Positions 54,886 to 64,000 of a stretch of DNA of 64,000 nt are shown one piece after another. Positions within the stretch are counted from its first letter, which is position 1. Every line of letters begins with the position of its first letter. Under the pieces are notes generated by a model. The model saw only the letters and a list, made by a program, of their open reading frames with translations. It was not told the DNA's origin and did no database searches. The stretch spans positions 250,501 to 314,500 of the forward strand of contig OY987252.1 in the NCBI GenBank assembly GCA_963920765.1, read 5' to 3'. The stretch is from Ulota crispa. Taxonomy: Eukaryota > Streptophyta > Bryopsida > Orthotrichales > Orthotrichaceae. Position numbers and translations under genes: made by a program.

Positions 54886-57450
54886 CTACTTGAAGTTCAT
54901 GGTGTTGTGAGTATGTTGATACGCCAGCTCGTTGTCAATGGCCACCTTCCTTGTACCATTAAACTCATTGATGAAGCACCCCTTAGTACCATAAAGGAAA
55001 TGTGTCATACACATGATTTCCAACAATCTATTGAAATGAACATTATTATACCGCAACTTCAAGGCAAGTAAAAATTCAAGTCTACATTCATCAAACCTGT
55101 TTACATTGATAATCACCTTGAAAGTTTTGCACATGTGTGCCAAGAACTTGGTGAATATTGTTGCTCGGAAACACACTAGATCTTTGTGCTTGTGGTGCGT
55201 TAGCCAAAATTCTTTATAAGCAACTGTGCAACTTAAAGCTGTATCAAATTGACTTAGAATCTCTGGCTAGTTATACTCCACAAAGCTGATTGTAGCCTCT
55301 GGTGGCCACTTGAAACGCATCTTTGTGATAGTGCAAAAATGCACATTTGTTTGTATTGCTTCATGAGCTTCCACCGTCCAGGTTTGATTCAGTGATTACT
55401 TGTACACCAGGTCCCACGACTTCTCTTCTTCTCTTGACATATTGTAATCCTCCAGTATCCATACCATTGCATGCCAAGTCGGGATGGAGAACTCATGTTT
55501 AAGGTCAAAAAGACGTTCATAATGTCCTAGATAATGCTCTTTAGCATACGATTCTATCATAGGGGTGTCTATTTGCAACCATGCTAGAGAGCGGAATGAA
55601 GAGGGAGGTAAGTTCAATTGGACTTATTCCTCTTGTGAAGTGAGCTCTATTTGATCCATTGTCAATTGTGCCTTTGTCTTAGTCAAATCTGCATGTGCCC
55701 GGTATAAGGCATATACAATACTCCTAGTTGATAATTCACCACATTGAGCATATCCCTCTTGCTCCAACACATAAGACAGCTTTGTCAATATGCTCTCCCT
55801 ATTTCCAACTGCTGCTTCCAATCCTTCCATTAGCGCCTTCCAGGTTGCTAAGGTCTCTAGTGAAGCTTTCTTCACAACCTCTTTCATTTCATTGTTTAAG
55901 TTAGAGAAAAGAATAGGCCGGATATTCTCTTTTGCTGAGTCTAATAGACGTTGTTGATGCAGCTGGGTCTCTAGTTTCAAGTAGTATAAAACTACTCTAG
56001 CTCCAAGGTGCAATCAAGAATAGCAGCTTATTGAAAGCTGTAAACTTCAAGTCACCTCTTGCTATCATCTCACAAATGAGGTTGTGAGCATTCTCTAGTC
56101 CACTTGACGTATTCCAAGCTCTAGTAAACTCCATCTCATCAAGTAGACTAAGTCAAAGTCAATCCAAAATACGTAGCATCATATCTTGCTGCAGCTCATA
56201 AGCTCTAAAAATAGAGAAACTTGGTGGTGACGCCAATTCTCCCTTCCACATGATTTCTCTTAACCGCGTTGGTTTTTCTTTTCCAACCTATATTTGCTTA
56301 CTGGCATCTGCAAGTAGGTACTTCAAAGAGTCAATTTTAGCTATCAAACGGTTAACTTCAAGTAGGCCCTCTGGTGGTAAATCTTCTGTTAGACGGGCCA
56401 CTTCAATGCTATGGTTTTCTCTTTCTGCTTCAATTTGACATAACAAGGCTTCTTTCTCTTTATTTTGTGGGTATAGAGCTCCAATACATTTGTCCACCAT
56501 GCAACCAACTCATCAAATTGACGTTTTGTCATGGTGTGCTCCAGCTTCTCATGCTTGTATAACTCCTGGAATCAAGTCACCTCTCTTCTAATACCCTCAG
56601 CGGTTTGTAGTAGCTCCTTGTTGAACCTTGCTAGATTTGTCAACTCAACATTACACACTCACAAAGTTTTTGCGTTTTCACTAGCTTTGATTTGAAGTCT
56701 AGTGTTTGTTTTCTCCATCTTCTTCAATTCCTTGCAAAGTTGTACTTTGCGTAGTGCGGTACTTCTCATAACCTCCAAGGCTATCAAATCTAGAGCACTA
56801 CTCTTCCTGTCATCATCTGATGAGATCAAATTGACTAGGGCCACCATTTCCTCTATCACCTTAGGCTTTCTTCCTTGTTTCTTTTCTATTGGTGCACTCA
56901 ACTTGACTGGAGCTCGCACTCTGACTTCAAAATCTTATATTGTTGATGTGGCGATCCTCCTGGTCTGATAAGCCTATGTGACTCAAGATGATGTTGAACT
57001 GGATCCTCCAATTCTTGTCAAGTTGACTTGTTTCATCCTGTAAAATCTCTTAAGTAAGGAAAAGTTGTTGTAGCCACCTCCCTCTAGTGCTCTTGCAACT
57101 GTCGCACTGGTTTTACCAAATTGGTGATGTAGATCACGTTGTGCAACACCATTGGGTTCTGTTGATGTGGCCTCACAACCTCCTGTCTAATATACTCAAA
57201 GATGCTATTGCCCCAGCTCAATTTGACTACGTTCCAGCCCATGACAGCCGCAACAACTCCTTTTTTAGGTATTACACCTATTCCTTGCGGTGCCATTATG
57301 AGTTTTTCATTGAAGAGCCAAAACCATTCCTTCCATTCTTCTTTTGCCTTCTATAGCATGTATCCTTGAACAACTACCGCTTCCTTTTCAAATAGACTCA
57401 CCAAATCTTTGTCATGTACCAGCTCTAATGCACTATTTAACTAAATCTAG
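54886..57450 (-). pseudogene. Long coiled-coil ORF relic, unknown family
   Basis: Consecutive minus-strand frames with few stops and some shifts span 2.5 kb. The N-terminal part (57450-57084) reads ELVHDKDLVSLFEKEAVVV, then KKGVVAAVMGWNVV and SIFEYIRQEVV. A basic/acidic linker and coiled coil follow (56919-56659; KVQLCKELKKMEKTNTRL), then more helices (56500-56288, 56013-55624), then 55617-54886 with YLGHYERLFDLKHEF and CKTFKVIINVNRFDECR. I do not recognise it; the size and multi-copy feel suggest an element-encoded protein, which is inference. No zinc finger, RT or integrase motif was seen. Confidence 0.5.
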
Positions 57451-57497
57451 ACTTTAAGATGAATTTTGGACTTAGGCTCATTATTTTGTGATGGTAG

Positions 57498-57750
57498 CTG
57501 GGGGGATATGTCAATGTCAACATTGAGACAAGATATTTAAACAAAGCCAATGCTATTGACATTGTTATATCTCCCATTCCAAGTAATATAGAGAGTTCTC
57601 TATATTCAAGATACATGGAGGGATTGGGGGATCTATTGATATCACCATTGTGACAACATATTGGAACAAAGCCAATGCTATTGATATCACTAGATCTCCC
57701 GATCCAGGTTACATACAATGACCTCATTATGCAAGATACATGGAGGGAAT
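57498..57750 (+). repeat. 125-bp tandem duplication
   Basis: CAAAGCCAATGCTATTGA starts at 57542 and 57667, and CAAGATACATGGAGGG at 57607 and 57732, both 125 bp apart. The units are about 80-85 percent alike by eye. Confidence 0.9.
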
Positions 57751-60073
57751 ACTAGATCTAGGGACTCATGCGCAAGTGAAGTCATCAATTAGATAGGGGC
57801 GGCAAAATAGGCAACAACATAAGGACTCAACTTTATTTGTAAATAATCTAGATGAAACAGTGGGTACAAAAGATAATGATGGAAACCAACCAATGGACTC
57901 AGCTACCTAGACAATCGGATTTGATGAAAGTGGTATGGTTTAAACAATTTGCGCTTAAACTTCCCATCCCACTCATGTCCAACAAGATATTCCTTAATGG
58001 AGGCATATCTTTGCAGCGGGAGAATGAATAGAAGCAATGTTATTGCAATGTTAGGTATAACATTGGATGCATTGGATAACAACATTTCACCAAACCAAGA
58101 CTTTGGAAAGTAGCAGGCCAAATCACCGTTGAAGACATGCCGGTTGCGTTGATCATCAACCATCAAGACTTTGCTCGGTAAGCAAACATGCTTTGTCATT
58201 CTATTTGTTGAGAGTCTAGAAAGTAGCTTCTCGCAAAATGGATACTTTTGTGGCCTATAGCACCAGTACCTTTAGTAAACAAATAGAAGCTGGGACTTGA
58301 TATCTTCAGGGAGGAAGACTTTAAGTACCTTTTGTAGCCGCAAGAGTATCATGGACGACCATATACCCACATGGAAGCAGCTTAGCAGAATCCTGATGAA
58401 TTCCAGGAGGCCAGGCCTAACGATAATGTTGTTTGGATTAAGGTTTGTGGAGTGTACTTATTGTATTGCTTGTAATAGAGCAACCCAATTACAAGCAGCA
58501 CGATAACTTTCCTTGAGTTGCCATAGATTTGCTGTGAATACAACAGAAGACAAAAGTTATAAACAATTTGATAGTACTCTAGGATCAAAGGATCCTGCCA
58601 TCCGTACTGCAAACAATTTAAAGTATGTCAAGTATAGCCACACTGAGTAGCTAAAGACCATGCCACCACAAGGATCAAAGGATCTTGCCATCGGAGAATC
58701 AGACAATTGTGCCAAATGATAAATAATGGATCTTCCCAATTCGAGGATGTCGAGGGTTGAAATTTATCACCGGAATTGCCATCACAAAACAAAAGAATAA
58801 AGTGGAGGCAAAAACAACAAAGATTGGAACATGCGGCACATTGGATGCCACCTACAAGTTTATCGACAAAATCCTAAATTAGGCAAATGCAACAAAAGGG
58901 AGTCTACTTACACAGTTTGAATTGCCATGGTTGCAGTCAATGCTTGGAAGAGTGCATTGAAGCCATATATACAACTCCATTGCACCTGAACTCCCCCTTC
59001 TCTCATCCAGCTTTGCGTGCAAATCACCCAGCAAGTTGCCATAGCAAATCTAGAGCTGAATTTGTCCCCACAACAACAACGACAACCTGCGAATAGAAAA
59101 CCCTAGAATCCCATTCAACAAGTTGATCTCGCGCGCAACAAACACTCTCTTTCACCGTATTGCAAGCAATATTCACTAAAGGCAATCCTTCCTGCTTGCG
59201 CAAGAAAACCTCAAAAAATGAAGGCACTATTTGTTTACAGATTTTCCTAGGCCAGGCCCAATGGGAGAAGGATCTCCAAACCCTAACAAACCGTCTCCAA
59301 GTAGTCTCTTGGACAACTTGCATGACCCTTAACTTGTACAAATTCATTGTTTACAGCTTGGCCCGATCACGCAATCTTCCTTACATGCAAAGGTTACAAT
59401 TTGCTGCATACAGCACGGCTGTTTCTGTATTGCCAATTGCTACAGTATAATACAAGCTTTTTGCCACTCTTTTGCCCTTGGAGATTACAGATTCAATCCA
59501 AAAATTGTTGGACTGTTCCAAAATGAGCATTAGAGAATAGGCTACAAACACCTCCACAACCAAAATCACCAATACAACACCAAACTCCTGCAAAACCAGA
59601 TACAAAAAGCAGCTACGGCTCGAATCGGGTCGCCTGATCATTAAATGGTTAATACCACAATCCAAGCAACACAAGACAAAACTTCAAACTATCTCATTTG
59701 ATTTATTACTAACTTTGTTCTAAGTCCTAAATTGGTACAAGGTTTCATTGTTGGTTTGAATTGAACAAAAATAAGACAATCCATGAAATATTCATTATTC
59801 AAATATTCACTTTTATGATCTTCCAACTTAGTTTGTGCTTTTCCAACCAAGAGGAAATGACAAAAATATAAAATGATAATATGACAACAATAGTTCAAGA
59901 AAAGTGGACAATCATCAAACTACATAAAATTTGTCCAAAGACAAGAAGGAATGTGCTTCTGAACCTACCCATCACATTTTATTGCACTCTGCCTGCACAA
60001 GAAAAGATAAGCAAGTGGATTGCATCTACATGTACAATGCCACACTGCCTGAAGCCTTGGAAGAGAGCTAGGT
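57751..60073. other. Spacer, no recognised gene
   Basis: Several 60-107-codon frames on both strands (for example minus 57903-58199 and minus 59024-59347) read moderately protein-like but show no domain or splice logic. A short direct repeat, GGATCAAAGGATC, occurs near 58580 and 58671. Confidence 0.35.
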
Positions 60074-61547
60074 CTAACAGACATCCACAATGGTATGCTG
60101 TTCAATATATGTGCTAAGACAGGAAAGAATTTCACCCAAAAAAAAGAACATGGCAGATGCAATACGGCAGGTGTTTATTCTACCTTCTACTTTAGAGGGC
60201 TCCTTGCCAAGCTCTACTTGCAAGCCATTGTAAGGACATTCCCCTGGTGCCTTCAGAAACAATCCAAAAATTTGTGTCAATAGAGATAAAACATGGCGTG
60301 TAAATGTTCAGTAAGAGAAAAGTCTGTTTACAAATAGGATTCTTGATGCTTTGTTGTTCCAAACAACCAGGCCAGCAATGCCGGCAAACAATCCTAGGCT
60401 GCCCATTGTCCAAGTTAGAGCTTCATACTGCACATAGTTGTTGAAGATAATTTAGCTCAGCTCTTTCCAAATAGCGTGTGGGATGAACAACAGATTCAAG
60501 GCAACTAACCCTCTCAAGTAGTAACCATGAACACATCTATGGAAGAGACTACAGTTATTCAATCTGCCGATTATGCAAAGGCTTGAAATCTAAATAATCA
60601 CCCTTCAATAATCTCTCTCATGGATACTCTTTCAACAATTTAGACAATTATCGTGGTCTTAAATGACAGATGATGTTTTGAGAGGCACAACATGAAAAGA
60701 AGGGCCATTAAATAGCTAAATGACTTCATGAAATCTACACCATTAGAATATTTTCAAGTGACACATCATGCCTTTTGTAGTGGATTGAACCATACCTTGC
60801 CAACCATGGGAGCCACATTGTTGAGACAATGCTCCGAGAACGGACTCCCGTTGTCCCAGATGAGCTCGGCATTCTTGAGAAGCTGCCAAAACACACAACA
60901 CAACTCAATCCACTAGAAAATACCCTGAAATATTGAGCAAATCCGCATTCACAAGCTTCATCAAATTACAAAACCCTAATTGGACATGGATCCAGCAATA
61001 ACCCTAAAACATCTTATTCCTCATATGAAACCAAAGAAGATCACCAATGAGCTAAGATCACATCCAAACTCAATTCTTAAAATGGTCCCAAAGAAGATGG
61101 ATCTTGTATTTTGCAAGAAAAGAGTCCAATCCTGAAACCTTCCCAAACCCAACTCCAAATGTCAACCCAACAATGGGCAAACAAGTGCAACCCTACCATG
61201 AATACCATAGACATACTAGCACCCAAAATTTGATTTAAGCTCTAGAATTCCCTCACACCCACATTCAACCAGACCCAACTACAAACATCACCCAAACTTA
61301 AAACCCTAATTCTCCCTAGTAGAATTCACCTAAACCCACATATTGATCTAAACCCTAATGATCTTCCAATGACCACATTCTAGATTGCTCAGGACGATGG
61401 GGGGCTTACAAGGGCGTCGGGCGCCTCTATGATGCCGACGGGTTGACCGGCACCGGCACGCAGGCGCATTGCGGAGGCCAAGGGGTAGGCTCCATTTTGA
61501 AACAGGGCCGGCATGCCCTTGGCAGCGCTCATCCCGCCCGACGCCAT
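60074..61547 (-). CDS. Probable plant mitochondrial complex I subunit
   Basis: Four exons with canonical GT/AG and all phase 0: 61410-61547, 60796-60882, 60332-60427, 60074-60250. The product is 165 residues. It starts MASGGMSAAKGMPALFQNGA, continues EAPDAL-LLKNAELIWDNGSPF, then YEALTWTMGSLGLFAGIAG (one transmembrane helix, residues about 80-98). VVWNNKASRILF then APGECPYNGLQVELGKEP closes the conserved part. The pattern (AELIWDDG..., single membrane helix, WN.KAS+...PY..L.VELG) matches from memory the small plant inner-membrane proteins annotated as ESSS/NDUFB-like subunits of NADH:ubiquinone oxidoreductase. The membrane-arm role is inference. The frame runs about 40 residues past the usual VELGGEP-like end, to a stop at 60074-60076, suggesting loss of the original stop. 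The start has GC-rich context and no in-frame upstream ATG nearby. Confidence 0.75.
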
Positions 61548-62059
61548 GCTGTAGCTATTGCGACAATACTCTCTTCACTTGTTGGTAGGAATGGAAATGG
61601 AAATTGTAGACTGCACTGGCTCTTGTGAAGCTCCAGAAGCTCGCGCTCCCCATGCAACAAAGATGATGACAACGACGTCCTTGATTTTGCTCTGCGCAAT
61701 TTCCGTCTCCATTTCCACCTCACTTTTGCTTATTGCCCGGTTCCACCCTCCTTTCTCAATGATTAACCCATAAACATAGATATCAAAGGTTCACGTGTTC
61801 ATTTTCAAAACTCTTGAAGTACCCAAAAGTTGCACAAATCTTTCTCAAAAATAAGAATTCCGATCCGGAAAGGGCCGGCGTGAATATAGTGTTTGTTTGT
61901 TCTAATCACTGATTTGATGTTCACTAAACAAAGGATAGTGAATCCATAGCTACTCCCTCTTTTTGAGGGTAAACACTTTTCCACACTTGATGCGTAAGAG
62001 AAAACCGCCATGTCATCCCCCACAAGCCTAGGCTTGTGGGTACCCATACAATGAAGTCA
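61548..62059 (-). other. 5' leader and upstream region of complex I gene
   Basis: 61548-61770 is less AT-rich and probably 5' UTR and proximal promoter of the gene starting at 61547. Frames here on both strands are short and unsupported. No clear TATA box at a usual distance. Confidence 0.4.
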
Positions 62060-62831
62060 TTAACCCCTAATAGCCCAAGCCACTTGAAAGATTATAGTGT
62101 TTAAAATCAAGCAAATGGTTCACTTGCTTCTCTAAATTGAGTGGATCAACAGACTTTGATATCATTTGGTATGAAAGTTTTGCACTATATAAGATCTAAT
62201 TTTCTACAATTGTGTTTAGCATGATATTGGTTGCCTATACACCAATTTTTAGGCATACAAAAAGAATGTAGCATATTCAAAACAATTGTGCAAGGACCAA
62301 TAGATGAAAATTTTCTATTTTGCATTTTATTTTTTTGTGAACTCAATGTGTTTTTGAATGATAATCCTAATGGTTGATAAGAAGGTTTTCACTATTTGTT
62401 TTAGTCAAATAAATGAATAGTGAAAATTTTGGAGATCTCTAGATTTTATGTAGGAAATAATGTTTTTCTTACCAACTTGCTCAAAGTGTATGAAAATGTT
62501 TGCTTTGGATTATTTTTTTTAAATTACACTAATGACAAGAATTATGTTTAGAATCTTAAAAGAAGATAACATTCTCTATGTACAAAAAATCCTATTGTCA
62601 ATAGAACATTTTAGCAAGTTGCCCAAACTACCCAAACTTCCTATTTTTTTCTATGAATAGTATTAACTTTTGAATCTTGAATCCAAGAAAATTAATAAAA
62701 ATATATTTACAAAGCTCTTACAAGGTACAATCTAGTCTAAATATTTCAAAGGAATTTTTTTTTTAAATGTTAGATACGTGTCCAAAATCTAAAATATACC
62801 CTTTGCGTATACTTGGGCCTTTAGGAATTAA
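62060..62831 (-). mobile_element. TTAA-target MITE, copy C (reverse)
   Basis: 764 bp (62064-62827) flanked by TTAA on both sides. The left end reads CCCCTAATAGCCCAAG and the reverse-complemented right end TTCCTAAAGGCCCAAG. Its interior is the reverse complement of copy B; for example GTAGCATATTCAAAACAA at about 62267 matches the complement of 43160-43180. It is more diverged than copies A and B. Confidence 0.8.
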
Positions 62832-64000
62832 AGTACATATACTTTTAATAACATGTATTATATGCTAATGAACTTGCCAAAAGTAATTGAATTCATTAAA
62901 TACTTAAAGTCAAATAAGTGGACCATGAGAGTAAGAGACAATTTATGAGTGTAATAGATTTGGCCAAACATTCCATCTACATAGTAGATACATCTCAACT
63001 TGACTCCACACCATGGGCTTTGGAAGCGTTAGAGAATAAATATATTGGCACTTTGTATTACCAAATCATTCTAGTGATTAAATTAAATAATTATTAAAAT
63101 ATATATATAATTCAAAAAGTCAAACTGAACCAAGTTTAGAATGTTTCATCACAAACAATCCTTTTTGTTTGGCAATTTGGAGCTAAATGGCAAAAAAATC
63201 CAAAAAAAGAATATATCTCAAATATTACCAATTTTCAGATTTTTCATTGTCATGTGGCCACTATTTTGTAGGGGCGACTCCATTTTTTTGCCAAAAAAGA
63301 TGTACAAATCTATGTGTATGCAAATAGATTCTTCAAAACAAATATTTATGGAGAAAATTTGGTGTAAAGAAAAACTTTGTGTCGCCAATCAAGCAAAATC
63401 TGGCTATAACCATGAAACAAAAAAAAGGGCTGATCACAAAAATTTAAAGTAAACGTATCTTTATTCATGGAGGAGCTTTTATAAGATTATTAGAGAAATA
63501 TTTATGGCCTTTAGAATTTGTTTTAAATATGGTTTCATGAGAAGTTATTTAGTTCAAACTAAATGATGACATTTGAGAATCAACCAAAATATTGTTTTAT
63601 TCATTAAAAAAATTCATTTATTTGAATAAAGACATTTTGATATCTCAATCATTCTTTAATACAATGGATTTGGAGTCATTATTTGATCTGTAGGAGGCTA
63701 TTACTACTTTATTTTATTTTTAAGAATTACAAAGTGTATAAAAATGACTTGTATATGTTGTGAAAGTTAGACAAATGGACACTGGATTCTATGGCATATC
63801 TACAAACAATATTGTTTTTTATTTAAACAATGGAATCAATGAATTTAATAATAATTGATAGTAGCATGTTTTTTGTATAAGAAATGTTCAAAACAACTTC
63901 CAAGAATGTATAAGGTTGCTCCAAGCACAACCAAATCCATCTTCAAAACTCAAGATCTATAATGGTATAAAATTTGGTCCTTGTTTGATGGAAAAGAATT
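62832..64000. other. AT-rich spacer, no gene seen
   Basis: No supported feature. The 103-codon frame at 63141-63452 is Lys/Ile/Phe-rich, as expected from composition. Confidence 0.45.

Overview
This window looks like nuclear DNA of a green plant of the streptophyte line, most likely a land plant. Three observations support this. Arabidopsis-type telomere motifs (CCCTAAA) are scattered through the first 7 kb. Two genes with plant-like protein sequences carry phase-consistent spliceosomal introns: a quiescin-type sulfhydryl oxidase and a small mitochondrial complex I subunit. The protein kinase relics are of types I associate, from memory only, with bryophytes and other seedless plants. The species cannot be fixed from the sequence. 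Most of the window is repeats and decayed mobile elements; only two coding regions look intact.

Layout. 1-10140 is a repeat domain: telomere-motif-rich DNA, a 1.6 kb TTCAAT-type block and a 2.3 kb TTATTCATCCA-type block. 10516-11313 is the 3' end of a LINE with a restriction-like endonuclease. 11314-20885 is AT-rich spacer holding small DNA transposons (CACTA-like, and a TTAA-target family with a nested insertion). 20886-24121 is a less AT-rich island with an intronless nucleoside-hydrolase-like gene and a perfect 27-nt-arm hairpin.

24859-42570 is the most striking object. It is a single 17.7 kb interval bounded by 22-nt terminal inverted repeats (21 of 22 identical) and flanked by a perfect 8-bp direct repeat, ATGTGGAT. 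That is the signature of an hAT-superfamily insertion. Inside are a decayed BED/DUF659-type transposase and at least four other decayed reading frames: a kinase-like gene, a gene with a zinc-binding cluster and coiled coil, a short acidic/basic helical ORF, and an RG-rich ORF. Conserved promoter-like modules precede these genes. Arrays of an ACGT-centred motif (AAGACGTCTT core) lie near both ends and upstream of the genes, and I found such arrays nowhere else in the window. I read this as a giant cargo-carrying hAT element that later decayed and received its own insertions.

42571-64000 contains full-length copies of the TTAA-target element, a kinase pseudogene with one frame and several stops, two further MITE types, a QSOX gene whose 3' exons splice cleanly but which has two in-frame stops, a 2.5 kb decayed coiled-coil ORF of unknown family, and an intact four-exon complex I subunit gene. 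Apart from the hAT cargo, the genes show no obvious functional linkage.
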